Below are positions 32,031 to 43,617 of a stretch of 64,000 nucleotides of DNA, in pieces. The stretch spans positions 94,811-158,810 of the forward strand of contig QJPP01002915.1 in the NCBI GenBank assembly GCA_003996215.1, given 5' to 3'. The notes beneath the pieces are model-generated. The model did no database searches. It saw nothing but the letters and a program-made list of their open reading frames with translations, and had not been told where the DNA came from. Source of the stretch: Jaltomata sinuosa (lineage: Eukaryota > Streptophyta > Magnoliopsida > Solanales > Solanaceae). How positions within the stretch are numbered: position 1 is the first letter of the stretch; each line of letters starts with the position of its first letter. The position numbers were made by a program, and so were the translations under genes.

Positions 32031-34666
32031 TTACGTCGCGGTATAACGATAGTACCTCAATGATAAATGCTTGTTCGGAGCCATGCCAATGCCCTTGGCA
32101 CAATTCCATTCAAAGCTCCGAATGTATTTTCTCATAAGTGTCACCAACTCATCCCTTTTCCAAGCATGAAACTTATTGGATGTGGGTATTGGTAGAGTGT
32201 CATTAAGACCAATGCACATATTCACCAAATTTGGTGGTTTGAGCATGTTAATATCCTCGGGGTCCCTCTTCTCTCGACCATCATATAACACAAGTTGCTT
32301 AATTGGTAACTCTCTTCCAAGATTTTTTTCATAAGGAACTTTAACCATCTCATCCTTTGTAGCAATCACAGACACGACCCTACACTCATCTGGTGGTCTC
32401 ATCGATTGGCAAACATTAAATATGACCTCTTTATTACCAACCCAGAATTTGAGCTCTTCCAATTTAACATCCACAAGCGCTCTTCCGGTGACTAAAAATG
32501 GGGGTCCTAAGGTAATAAGTACCTCTAGGTCCACATCACAATCTAACACCATAAAGTCCACTAGAAGAATGAACTTGTCGACCTTCACCAACATATCAAA
32601 TAGGACACCAACCGAGCATTTGATTGAATGATCAGCCATTAAAAACCTCATTCGAGGATTTCTTGAAAATCATGAGAGGTGTCAAATTAATGTGAGCCCC
32701 TAGGTTACATAAGGATTTGTTGAACAAATACACCCCAATGGTGCAAGAAATGGTAAAGGATACCAGTTCTACTCTTTTTAGGGTCAAGTTACTTGCCATG
32801 ATTGCACTACACTGATGTGACATCTTCACCGTGCCCACATTGACAACTCTTTTCTTCTTTAAAAGCTCCTTCATAAACTTGGCATACCCCGACACCTGTA
32901 GCAAAGCATCTACCAAAGGAATGTTCACTGATAGCTTACTAAACAAGTCAATAAATTTCTTGAACTAGTTGTCCTCCTTCTTCTTGATTAATCTTTGAGG
33001 ATACGGGGGAGGACATTTAGGCAACGGCCTTGGCTTACTCAAAACGTGTTCCGATTTTTCCTCTTCAATATCGATCACAACTTGAGGAGGTGACTCAACC
33101 TTTTCTTTCTTCTCAATTGGATTTTCATCAACTACATACGCACTCTTCTCATCAACATTCAACATGGGTGACATAGGCTTCACCCCAACTTTTGGATTCT
33201 CACCACTTTTTTTTCAAGCACAACTTTTTTGGTTGCATTGCTCTAACTATCAAGTATTTTCCCACTTTGAGTGACTATAGCCATAACATGGTCATCATTC
33301 TTTGGGTTAGGAAGAGTGTCACTCAGAAGTGTACCCTTCATTTATGGGTTTATTTGGGCCGATAAGTGGTTCATTTGAGCTTTGAGATACTTGATTGAGG
33401 CCGAGTGCAAACTCATGGTTTGAGTGAGGTTTAATACATCATTTTTCAATTCTCTTACCCCATTATCCATAGACTCCACTTTCTTTAATACACGAGCCAA
33501 CATATCCTTAATCTTTGAGCTGCAGGGTCGCTAATTCTCGTTTGAATCGGAATGGTGCCTACCTTAGGAACAGGCACATATGGATTTGCACTTTAGTGAT
33601 TATATCGATCATCCTCTCTTTCACGATCTCTCTCTCCATGGGCCATCACAGTCTCTATCTCGATCACCATCCCTCTATGGGATACCTCTCTCTTTGTTCC
33701 AACCTTGATTCTGGTCCCTTTGTCACCAAAAGCCTTTATTGGCACCTTGGTACCCCGGGAAAGAATTCGCTAGTTGATTTGACATGTAGTGGACCTCCTC
33801 ATCAAACAAGGCATAAGCCTCATCTTCTTCATGGGGCTTGGCTCCATGAGCCCCAATGACATTCACACTTTTGATTCTGGCACCCATCATATTTTTGGCA
33901 AGCAATTCCACCCGATGTTCTCATCCCTTTCTTTCTCTTTTCTCCTTATTTCATTGGTCATGATAGTGGAGGTGACACCTAATGTCACATAGGCCTCCCT
34001 CGTGTGCCAGGCTCGGTTGGTCTTAGTCATCTATCCAAAAGGCGTTCACAAGTTTGAATGTTTGGTCCATGATTGAACCCCCCACTAAATTGTTTGCTAT
34101 GAACTTGTTCATGAAGTCAAGTGATTTGTAAAAGCTTTGCAAGAGCACTCCATCCGGTAGCCCATGATTGGGACACAACAACACTCTCTTCTTGAACCTC
34201 AACCAAACATCATGTAAAGGTTCACCCGGCAATTGATGAAAGTTTGTGATATCATCATGAAGTTGTAACATTTTCAAAGGTGCTAAGAATCAATTTAAGA
34301 AGGCCTCGACTAAACTATTTCATGAGGTGATAGAGCCTTCGAGTAGATCTTCTAACTAAGAGGTTGCTTCTCGTGAGAGAGAGAAGGGGAATAGTCTTAG
34401 TCGAATGGACTCTTGACTGATGTTGTGGATGGAAAATGGCTGGCAAATTTCTATGAAATTCCATCTATGTTGGTTACCATCTTCATTTGCGAGCCCTATA
34501 AATAAGCCTTTCATTTGAATTAAATGTAACATGGTGCTTGTGACATGATAGACTACATTACCAACCGTAGGAGGTAAACGAATAGCACCCGCTACACCAT
34601 GTACTATCGGCTCATCCTCCATGTACATAAACCCATCAACGCTATCGTATTCGCTAGCTTGACTCA
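32031..34666 (-). pseudogene. gag-protease pseudogene of the second Athila-type element
   Basis: On the minus strand the ATG at 34666 opens MSQASEYDSVDGFMYM, followed by the Athila gag N-terminal block (IRLRLFPFSLSREA, about 34400-34356), FHQLPGEPLHDVWLRFKK and GVLLQSFYKSLDFMN (34240-34100), a linker, KLSVNIPLVDALLQVSGYAKFMKELLKKK (32940-32860 region) and the protease. The active site reads CNLGAHINLTPL, with asparagine in place of the catalytic aspartate. Frames change at least four times between 34666 and 32031. The protein tail (ECRVVSVIATKDEMVKV, KRDELVTLMRKYIRSFEW) leads toward where pol would begin, but pol is deleted. Confidence 0.8.
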
Positions 34667-34768
34667 TGGTGAACCTATTCTCAACACAAAAATAATAAAC
34701 AAGTAAAAGAAAAACAAGACACAAAACTAATGTGAATCAATAAACAAAAGATGTCAATCAAAACCCAA

Positions 34769-34786
34769 TCCTTGGCAATGGCGCCA
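34769..34786 (-). other. Primer-binding site, tRNA-Asp type, second Athila-type element
   Basis: The minus strand reads TGGCGCCATTGCCAAGGA, three bases different from the PBS at 14574. It lies four bases from the LTR end at 34791. Confidence 0.85.
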
Positions 34787-34790
34787 TTTT

Positions 34791-36255
34791 TGATAACGTC
34801 CAAAACAACTCTCTAATTAAGGAGGTGGCTATGGTAGTTGCAAAACAAGTTACCCAATAAGAGTCGGGGTCATTTTTCCATAAGTATTGGACTTAAGAGT
34901 CACCAAGATTCATAAATTAATTCACTCAAGCAAATGTATTGCTTAGACAAAAAGTAAATGGGAGAATTGGTTTGAACAAGTAATCAAAAATTGTGAGCAA
35001 TAAGAACAAGGTAACAAGATTGTTAATATCAAAGTTGGAGGAACTAGAGGTGTGCTTTTGGTGGGGTCATAATATTAGAATTGGGATTAATTACTCAACT
35101 TATGCTTAATTATAGTGCGGGCTGCCTTGGTTAAAGTTATGTTCAATAATTTTTCAACCAATCAAACATATATACCTTGGATTCTTTCAAACCTCAAGGT
35201 TTTAGCAACAAACCAACCAAATAGCTTAAGTGGGTTAAATTATTTCTAGCCTTAACCCTTAGATGGGAAATTCCTAAGTCAAGCTATTTCTAGCCTCAAC
35301 TTTTGGTAAGAAATTTCCAAATTCTCACTATGAATCCTTACCCAATAATAGAACTTTTTTCTCAAGCAAAGACCATAATTAGAAAGCTAAATCAATATTT
35401 GCAATAATTAATTATTTAATTAAAACTTGAATGATTCAATAGGCTCATACGTAATAATTAATTATAAGCATAAAAAATTAATACTCAATCCCAATTTCAA
35501 ACACTCATTATTGTACACACCCCTAGAAAGGAAATTAGCTACTCATATTAAGAAAAAAAGAAAATATACCAATTGGGATAATCCTCATTCATATTGAGAA
35601 AACTAACTTCAATTTCAAGCTTTGAATGGTTAATATATAATGGAATTTTTCACTATTTTCAAGGAAGAAGAAGCTAAAAGTTGTACTCTATAAAGTGTAC
35701 TTCATATTCTATACAAATTAGGGAAAACTAAAAGTAATATTCCTTGCACAACTCTCAAAATTGGCTTTAGAAGCTTCCCAATATGCAACTAATTTCTGGA
35801 CCATTTTCCCCTCCGTTGACTTATGTCTCCATCTGCGCGGGCACCTGCAACTACATGTGAGGACTTGCGGCATGCAGGTGCTGAGTCTCTTAGGCAGTGT
35901 AAAATTTTCTTCTGTGACTCCTCATGCGTTGGCACCTGTGGCCGCATGTGCTGAATTGTGGCACGCAGGTACATAGTCTTTCAGGTAGTTTGCATGCTTC
36001 CTCTTGCATTGCAGGTGACATCTTATGGCATGCATATCCCAGCACATGTCTCTTGACAGATTGCTTCTCTCCCAATCTTTTCTTGACTTAGCTTCCTTTT
36101 ATAGATCATTTTGGTTTAAATCCTCTTCTATCTTTATTTCACATGAATGCCTGCATATAAGAGAATAGAAGCATAACATCCTTCTAAATAGCATCAAATC
36201 AAGACAATAATTCATGCTTATGAGCTAAATATGTTGGTAAATTATCAACTTATCA
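34791..36255 (-). repeat. 5' LTR of the second Athila-type element
   Basis: On the minus strand it begins TGATAAGTTGATAATTTACC at 36255 and ends GGACGTTATCA at 34791. A GC-rich block with GCACCTGC, GCAGGTGC and CGCATGTG words lies at about 35830-36020, and a TATA-like CTTTATAG on the minus strand lies about 130 bp downstream (near 35690). The LTR at 50289-51752 is a distant relative. Confidence 0.85.
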
Positions 36256-37124
36256 GTAAGCAAACTGCTCAGTTCATTATGATTTGTCAGGCTAAGTCAA
36301 GAACAGGTAAGTACATTCTGGCTAACCTCTGACTCCCTACTTGAGTATTTAAGTACTTATGATATCAGTCTCAGCTATTTATAGATTCAGGAGCAGGTAA
36401 GTACGCTCAGATTATCTTTGACCCTCCTATCTGATTACTTATAATATTTATGACATTAGCTTCAGTTTTAGCTTCAATTTGCCTTACATGCTCGATACAT
36501 TATTTCGTACTGACACCCCATTGCCTGGGGGCACTGCATTTATGCCTGCAGGTCCCGAGAAATGATCATACAGACCTGCTAAGTAGCACAACCGAGTGTC
36601 AGCGTATTGGTTGACTCCCTTTTTTTTCAAGGGTCGCCAGAGTCTCAGATGTTTGCCTATTTTACCATTTATAACCTTGGGGTAGGCCGGTGCCTTGTCC
36701 CTCCAAGTATTATATTCATAGAGGCTTGCAGACTAGTCTGATGGGTCGTATAGCTACGTTATTGGCTAGTTGGGACTTATTGTTGTTGTTGATAGTTTAG
36801 CGGCCTGCTGGCCTAGCTTATATTGTGTATACCTATTTTTAATTTTTGTATAGATATCATGGTGGTCTCGAAGGTCCCAATAGGACTTGTATGCTATCTG
36901 TTTATTGATTTATATAAACTGTTGGGAGTAGTTATTTTCTTTGTAGATCTGTTGACAGGGGCTTTACCGATCGAGGGCTTATTTTTAAATCGAGATATAC
37001 TTATTTATTTTCTTGATTGCATGTGGATGCTATGCACCATTGGCAAGTGGTTCAGCAGGGTCAACTCGGACCTAAGTTTTGGCATCAGGTGCCAGTTGCG
37101 CCCCTTCTAGTTTGGGGCGTAACA
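36256..37124. repeat. LTR remnant of a Del/Tekay-like element
   Basis: It contains TACTGACACCCCATTGCCTGGG near 36510 (a run typical of Solanaceae gypsy LTRs, also seen at 37835) and ends GGGGCGTAACA, one base from the GGGGCGTGACA end of the LTR at 29160. No real ORF is present. Confidence 0.5.
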
Positions 37125-38359
37125 ATAATGGCACCATAGAATATCTAATGTAGCTAACGATTTTTTTCCCATTCCATAGTGTGCTAAAGTACTTCAATAT
37201 GTGTTTACTATTAGATCTGCATGTTTATTCTTCCAAGTACTAGTATGACAAAGGTATTCTACACAACATGCTTCATGAGTTATTCTCTAAGTCAAATATA
37301 TAAGTTCCTAAATATTATGTTGATGTTATATTTGCTCCTTATGTCATTGTTACTGCCCTAAGCATATATTCACATGTCTTCTAATAATGGTCCACAGTTC
37401 CAAAACTCAATAATAATTATGACCACCAAAATAACAATCTCAAAGATTAAAGAAACTGAGAGAAGCAATCTGTATATTTACGAGTGGCAACCTAGGGGCA
37501 AAATTCTAGCATGAGTCGATCCTAATTTGTGTATATATGGGTGGCATCCCAAGGGCGAAAGTCTAGCATGGATCAATCCCAAATTGTATATTGTGAGGGT
37601 AGCATCCCAAGGGCTAAATTGCCTAGCATGGGACTTCTCTTGTACCACTAATTAGCTGGTCATGTGTATCACATGCCTTACAAAAATTATAAAGCAAATA
37701 AGAGTAAAGAAAAGAATGTAATGTACATGATCCAATAAGAGTAAGCAAAGGTCATCTTTCATCCTTTCGTTTGAGCTCCTGTTTTACATATGCTTACTTT
37801 ATGCCTTACATATTCAGTATATTCCTTCATACTGACGTCCCTCATGGGGGACACTGCATTTTATGTTGCAAACACATGTACTTCAGCTAGTAGACCTCCC
37901 TTGTAGGAGCATATGACACTCAACAGTCATTGGTGAGCTCTACGTTGATTTGGGGCTTGCCGAGTCTTTAGTATATATTTTGACATTGTATTATAATTAA
38001 AGGTAAGGCGCGACCTGTCCCGACCTAAAACTAAGTTTGTCCATCTTTTAGAGGCTTTGTAGATTAATGTTAAAGTAAAGGATAATTGTGTCTCGTCTCT
38101 TAATAATTTCGGCCTGAATGGCCAAGTCATGAATATATAATTTTTGGGCATATCTATGTTGCTCTTTTTATAAAAGTATCTTATTTATGCTTGGAGGAGC
38201 TTTATGAGTGTCATATATACACATGGTAAGCACATGTTATGAGTTGGTTCTCTCGGTCTTTTAGGGCATCGGGTACATGTCCGTCTCAGTGGGATTTGAG
38301 GTGTGACACCCAAGTAGGGCGAACCAGGTATGTCTCCATCCTAGATGCATCCTACTTCC
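37125..38359. repeat. Unassigned repeat and LTR fragment
   Basis: A second partial LTR runs through the TACTGACGTCCCTCATGGGG word near 37840 to a likely end GGTGTGACA at 38308. Left of it lies a three-unit tandem repeat (separate entry). No gene is seen. Confidence 0.45.
37471..37640. repeat. Imperfect tandem repeat, about 57 bp, three units
   Basis: Units begin near 37471, 37530 and 37585, each with GTGGCA or GTAGCA followed by CC(A/T)AGGG and CTAGCATG. The variation suggests an old array. Confidence 0.7.
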
Positions 38360-40370
38360 TGTCATGCCCTATTTTTACCAAGGTTAGATAAAGCACAACT
38401 TATGGACTCTAAAAGAATTTTTATTATGTACAGAGTCGCCACCCAATTTTTAAGGAAAATAAGGAAACCTATTTTTTATTATTGACATGTATGACTCGCA
38501 TTTTAATCTGCGAAAAACCATTTGAGATTCTAGGTAAGGGTTCAAGTTATTCCGAAGGGAAGGTGTTAGGCATCCTTCGGAATCCACAAATGTGGTACCT
38601 GACTAAACTTAATTTTTAAAGAGAGAGGAGGTAAAACATCATTTTTGTAAAAAAGTATAAATATGAACAGTAGAAAATATATGTATACAAGTTTAAAATA
38701 TGTGCCTAAGAGTATGAAAAATGTACTTTTATATGTATGAGAAAATTTATATGTATGAAAATTTATATGTAAGAAAGTATACAAAAGAGTGTAAAAGAAT
38801 GTATATTGTTAATATGAAAAGTATGTAAATATGTAAATATAAGTAGATACTATTACGAAATATATATAAAGAAAATGTGTAAGTAATGTATGTTAAATAC
38901 ATTGAGCAAAGAATGTAAAAGGAGCATTGAAAAGATTGTACAATAATTACATCGATTGACTTGCGTTTTTTTTTATTATGTAAATATTGTTTCACTTTTG
39001 CAAGAAAAAAAATGAGTTTAAAAATGAGAAAGGAATATTAATTTAAAAGTATTTTTAACAAAAGAATGTGTAAAAGGATTATTTGTAAAGTTTAAGTAAA
39101 CTAATTAGAAGGAAAAGAAAAGAAAAGACGTCCTAATGTTTGCGTAACGTAAAAATATGAATTAATTAACTTAAGTATCTAAGTTAAATTAATTTGTTTA
39201 TAAAAGTATTTACGACTTAAAGTTTTGCCTAAGCGCGTAAAAATAGATAAGTAAATAAAGGGACACTCCCACCCGACACCCCAAAAGTAAAGTTTTCACT
39301 ATATTTTAGTTTTTGTACAATTACAAGAATTACAAAAATATAAATAAAGCGATGAATTTTGAAGAGAGACTTTCAAACCCCTTTTAATTGTCATATTCGG
39401 AAGTATCTTCACGTACATGTATAAACACTTAGTAAACAAATTAATAACAAATAAATATTTACCCAAATAAGTTAAAGAAATACATATATGTATGTAAATA
39501 TAAGGAAAATAGAATTTATTATAGTATGGGCTCGGATATGTAGTTGTACTAAGTTTTAGATACGACATGGCTGCGAAACATCGGTTGGCCACCCGAGATC
39601 ATCTCGCCAAGATACGAATCATAAAACTTTTTATTTTGTCTTTGTAATATTGAGATTTCGTCATCGCCCAAACTTTATTTTTTCTCGCTATGTATGTATA
39701 TATGTATCCGTCTTTTTTATTGTGGAGGCCTCAAAAATCGACGGGAGTTTTTTCATTGGCCAATGCAGTGTAGTATTTGTTCGATATCAGTGTAATATCA
39801 AAAATAGTAAAGAGCAAGGACAAAATCGTCTAAACAGCCCCAAAATCGGCTAAAACAGTACCGAGCAAAAACCCATCTCCGGAGTAAATTTTCCGTGTGA
39901 AAAATGGTATAAAATCAGCAAAACAGTCCAACAATAGCAACAAAACACAGCAGCAAACAAATATCAACACAAGTAGCGAAAACAAATTAAAAGCAATACC
40001 CGAAACATGTAAACGATCACCGAAAAAAATGGTGCTTTGCCGGGAAATGTCTTTCCGACGCTAGAAAATATCTCACGATGATAGAGCCAGAGAACCGACA
40101 AGCATATCAGTAATAACAAGAAAAAAGTATCAAGAAATAATCAATTAATTTGCCAAAATAACGACCCAAAACAGTCCGCCGGGGCATGTTATTTTCCGGC
40201 CAGATTTGGAAGCGACAAACAGGGTTTCCGGCGTTGCTTCAACGGTTTCGCCGGAGCAACGCCGGAATCAAAAAGATTCGGCCAGATCTGCAAATCTCAA
40301 CGCCATGTTTTCCGGCGTGGTAGCGGCAAAACGGCGGGGAAGGGGAAAGAAAGGAGGGGGCGTTGGTGGT

Positions 40371-40480
40371 GGTGATGGAGTGCTCCGGCGTTGTGAGTTC
40401 GCCGGAGTTCCAAGGGTCGTGGGGTGGTGATGGAGTGCTCCGGCGTTGTGAGTTCACCGGAGTTCCAAGGGTCATGGGGT
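40371..40480. repeat. 55-bp tandem duplication inside the solo LTR
   Basis: Two units starting at 40371 and 40426 begin GGTGATGGAGTGCTCCGGCG and differ at only a few positions. They create a chance ORF set on both strands. Confidence 0.88.
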
Positions 40481-40573
40481 GGTGACCCGTCGGGAGCTCG
40501 CCGGTCATCACCTCCGGCGAAGCAACAGAGAGGAGAGAGCCGTGAGAGGGAGAGAGAGAACAATAAAATCAGA

Positions 40574-40680
40574 TGGGTGTGTGTGTGTATAAAAACGTGT
40601 GTGTGTGTAGTGTAGTGTGTAGAATAGGTGTGTGTGTAGTATGTAAATGTGTGTATGTGTAGTGTGTGTATATTTTGTGT
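40574..40680. repeat. TG-rich microsatellite
   Basis: A run of interrupted (TG)n blocks separated by short A-rich words lies inside the solo LTR. Confidence 0.85.
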
Positions 40681-40802
40681 TCCCCCCTAATAAAATGTCC
40701 CCCTCCCCTTTTATTTATAATACAAAACAAATCCCCTCTTTGTCCAAAAAATAAAAGACTAATCCTTTTTATTTTTTAGTTATTATCCGATAGATTATTT
40801 AC

Positions 40803-41010
40803 TCTATTAACCAATGTATAAAGTTTATTAACCGATGGACGATAACCCTATTCAGTCATGTCAAATGTCACCTTTATTAAAGGTGACAAGACCTTGACTT
40901 GACCCAACTTATTAACCAATGCACAAGGTTATTAACTAGAGGACGATAGCCGTATTCAGTCATGTCAAATGTCACCTTTATTAAAGATGACAAGACCTTG
41001 ACTTGACTGA
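40803..41010. repeat. 104-bp tandem duplication with a 21-nt palindrome
   Basis: The word TTCAGTCATG occurs at 40851 and 40955. Each unit contains a palindrome of arms GTCACCTTTA and TAAAGGTGAC around one T (40867-40887); the second copy (40971-40991) has one mismatch. Confidence 0.8.
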
Positions 41011-41461
41011 TTCGTTGCTCTGCGTATTAGAATTAATTGCTCCGACCTCTTGTGCTTGCGGAATGTATTAGAGAAAATCTATAAATAATATACAAATATA
41101 TGTGTATTGGTATGTGATTACAAAATAAAATAAAATGTAATGTGTTTTAAATAATTGAAATTGTAGTATTTGTATTGTGTACGTGTGCGGATGACTGTAA
41201 AAAATATTGCGATTATCAAAATTGTATAATGACAATAAATTGATAAAATCCTAATATTTACAAAATAAAGGATAATTAACAATAAATTGTGAGAAATAAA
41301 AATATATCAATAAATTGATAAAATTCCTAAAATAAGGATGATTATCAATAAATTATTATATTTCATGAAAAATGTGTAAAAATGTATTTTGTGCTCTTTA
41401 ACGAGCAGGAAACCTGAAGACGTTAATTTTAAGCACGGAGAGCCAAAATTGGGTGTCAACA

Positions 41462-42228
41462 CTTTCCTTAACCCATATTCTATTTCTAGTCTTCATATCA
41501 TGAGTTCCTCTATAAAATATTCATTTATCATGTTGATCGCGTAGCAATAGAATAGTAAGTACAAGATTAAGAGAATAATATATAATGATCGATTTTGCAA
41601 TAATAATCTATATATAAACTAGGATGTTCATACTATGGCCACAACCCAAGATGGAGGGCTTTTAGTCACTCATAATATGATTACAAATCAAGAATTAAAG
41701 AATAAACGATAAATAGTTCTAAGTAAAGAGTTTAAGAAGTAACCTCATGAGAGTTGAGACTTGAAACTAGCTCTGTGCTCCTAAAATCTTTGTCCTCCTC
41801 TAAAAATGACCTAAGAGGGTATTTATAGTATTTAAAAATACCTAAGAGACCCCTCCAAATCGGACTGAGAAAAGGGCAAAAATTCTCCTTGCTTCCACTG
41901 GCTCGCGATGCAAGTGGCAGTAGCTAGCGCGAGCTCCTGTTGCGCCCCTGGAAATATTCTTTTCAGGGTGTAAACTTCAGAGGGGGTGTATTTTTTACCC
42001 TCCCCCTCGCCTTTTAAACTCGCTCCGTGATTTTTTGGCTTTACTTTGAATTTTCTTTTGCCAAATTCGACCATTTATGCTTTCACTTTAGTCTCAAATT
42101 GCACAAAACACCTTATATAAGTGATAAAATATGGAATTAAGCACAAACCACTAGTATTAAGCTAGATTATCCTAAAAAACAAATAGGGCAACAAGTACTG
42201 AAAAATAGTATATATTACCCCCACATCA
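41462..42228 (-). repeat. Probable truncated LTR
   Basis: On the minus strand a possible LTR start TGATGTGGGGGTAATA lies at 42228, and the block has the GC-rich cluster (41900-41950, CTCGCGATGC and TAGCGCGAGC) seen upstream of promoters in neighbouring LTRs. The solo LTR cuts it at 41462. The predicted short ORF at 41832-42074 has no recognisable domain. Confidence 0.35.
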
Positions 42229-42567
42229 GGCATTGACCCTACTTTATGAGTTTTGGACTATAATAGTTTCGATGAATAGTCACCCAATTGTGTCTTTCTT
42301 TGGATTGATTCATTCGTTAGTGTCCACTTGTTATTTGACCTATGACTTATTTAATAATATATCACAAGCAATTACTTTAATTTAATTAAGGGATCCTACT
42401 CGAGTACAGTCATTCATAGGTTCAAAGTACTTTACTTACTATTATAAGTGGATGACTACAGTAAGTACATCTGGGTTACACCTGTCCAAGCATCAATAAA
42501 GAATTACTACGACTAAACCATCATATTAGAGCAAGAGAATCAAGATAGGGATAAATGAATAACTCAC
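42229..42567. other. Unassigned, possible intron of the GRF-like gene
   Basis: AT-rich sequence with no clear ORF. It lies just downstream, on the minus strand, of a good splice donor and may be intronic. Confidence 0.3.
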
Positions 42568-42699
42568 TTTCGACTTCAAACACTCAGGATATCGCCTCCC
42601 AACATTCTCTGGTGTATAAGTCGTGAAAAGGGTAGCAACATCACCACAGTAGAAAGGACTCCTCCTAGACCCAGATGTGACACTGAAATCCTTAGACAT
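42568..42699 (-). pseudogene. First exon of a GRF zinc-finger-like protein, probably a fragment
   Basis: The ATG at 42699 opens 44 codons (MSKDFSVTSGSRRS...) that end exactly at a strong donor, AAA|GTGAGT (42567-42562). The core FYCGDVATLFTTYTPENVGR followed by RYPEC fits the GRF zinc finger, where C-x-CG...T-x-x-NPGRRF-x-x-C is usual; such fingers bind nucleic acid. The first zinc ligand is missing: TTC (Phe) stands where TGC or TGT would be expected. No second exon is recognisable to the left, where LTR sequence follows within 340 bp. It is head to head with NAP1, 918 bp between start codons. It could be a decayed gene or a captured exon; the domain call is by eye. Confidence 0.45.
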
Positions 42700-43196
42700 T
42701 TTTCTTAACAGTTGAATTTCCTTAGCAATCAGAGCCCTAGTAGCCAAATTTTTTGAGATGAAGAATTGAGGGACGAGTTTGGAATTGATTATGGATTAAA
42801 AAAGGAGAAGAGTCGGATAAAAAGGAATGAGGCAGGTAAAAAAGGAGGTTTTATTTGGGAGTTTATTTAGTTTGAACTGCAAACTAGACCAGATTAGATC
42901 GGGTTTAAGGACTAACAATGGATTAGTCCAGCAAGAGCATAAGTGCCCCATTTTTGTCATGGTGAGGTCATAAAATAACCACATTCCTAACGGAGGGAAA
43001 AAAAGTGCTCCTCGATGAATAGTAAAGGATCAATTTTAGCCCTTTTGTGTTTTACCAATACATACAATCATAAAAAAAATGTTTTCTTTTACTTAAGCGA
43101 AACTGTTTAAAAAAGAAGAACACTATATGAAAAAATGATAAAATGAAAAAATGAAAAAGATAAAACAAAGAGAGAGGAAAAAAATAATGAAACGGG

Positions 43197-43393
43197 CACC
43201 CAAGGGTGTGACTTAGTGGTCAATGAAATAGGTTAAAGAATCATGAGGTCTGAAGTTCAAATCTCAATGAAGACAAAATACACTGGTGATTCTTTCCATC
43301 TGTTCTAGCTTTGGTGGACAAAATTAACTGGTACATGTTGCTGGTGTGCGAAAGCTAGCCCGGACACCACGATCATATAAAACAAAACAAAAG
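43197..43393 (+). mobile_element. tRNA-derived SINE (Solanaceae TS/SolS type)
   Basis: The 197-bp element opens with a tRNA-like head holding an A box (TGACTTAGTGG, 43208-43218) and a B box (GAAGTTCAAATCT, 43253-43265). It continues with the body word CTTTGGTGGACAAAATTAAC and CGAAAGCTAGCCCGGACACC, which I recognise from Solanaceae SINEs, and ends in an A-rich tail. It is flanked by 13-bp duplications ATAATGAAAYGGG at 43184-43196 and 43394-43406. It sits about 66 bp upstream of the NAP1 TATA box. Mobilisation would have relied on LINE enzymes. Confidence 0.88.
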
Positions 43394-43458
43394 ATAATGA
43401 AATGGGGAATGAGAAAAGAATTATTCCTCCAAAATACCTAGGTGTCCAAACACGGTCT

Positions 43459-43465
43459 TATATAG
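43459..43465 (+). promoter_or_regulatory. TATA box of NAP1
   Basis: TATATAG lies 159 bp upstream of the start codon. A (GA)n tract (43493-43511) begins about 30 bp downstream, and a CT-rich stretch follows (43554-43585), typical of a plant 5' untranslated region. Confidence 0.55.
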
Positions 43466-43617
43466 AAAATCAGCTGAGCAGCTAGGTTTTCTGAGAGAGA
43501 GAGAGAGAGAGCGAGGGAGAGAAACACAAGAGCTTAAATTGAGGCCGCTTAGCTATTTCTCTCTCTCTGTGTATCTCTTTCCTTATTTCAGATTGTTTGC
43601 CTTGTTCAACTGCCATA

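Larger units (their letters stand above)
30522..36255 (-). mobile_element. Second Athila-type element with gag-protease only
   Basis: Direct repeats at 30522-31920 and 34791-36255 start TGATAACGTCC and flank a single gag-protease block; a tRNA-Asp-type PBS lies at 34769-34786. The 3' LTR (left) lacks about its first 85 bp and runs directly into the gag-protease end near 31921-31950, so the polypurine tract and all of pol are gone. Flanks ATAAG (30517-30521) and GTAAG (36256-36260) match in four of five bases, fitting a mutated target-site duplication. LTR divergence is clearly larger than in the 13193 element, so it is older. Confidence 0.8.
38360..41461 (-). mobile_element. Probable solo LTR of a Tat/Ogre-type element
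   Basis: On the minus strand it begins TGTTGACACCCAATTTTGGC at 41461 and ends GGGCATGACA at 38360, 3102 bp. No PBS, polypurine tract or coding region adjoins either end. The flanking five bases are CTTCC (38355-38359) and CTTTC (41462-41466), a target-site duplication with one transition. A solo LTR arises by recombination between the two LTRs of one element. Internal features (AGAGTCGCCAC near the end, GA-rich and CCGG-rich blocks) match the truncated LTR at 10499-13192. Confidence 0.7.

Noticed and set aside
35761..36075. ORFs of 61-71 aa on both strands
   Set aside because: They arise from the GCACCTGC/GCAGGTGC cluster in the LTR; inverted repeats generate mirrored chance ORFs.
40206..40615. 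GC-rich ORFs on both strands (74-90 aa)
   Set aside because: They come from a CCGG-rich, tandemly duplicated part of the solo LTR; no domain and no start context.
42526..42747. 73-aa reading of the GRF-like exon starting at 42747
   Set aside because: The codon at 42747 is TTG on the minus strand; the first ATG is at 42699, and the reading past the splice donor at 42567 is intronic.
43197..43270. Possible functional tRNA gene
   Set aside because: A and B boxes are present, but the sequence cannot fold as a full tRNA and continues into a SINE body with tail and target-site duplication.
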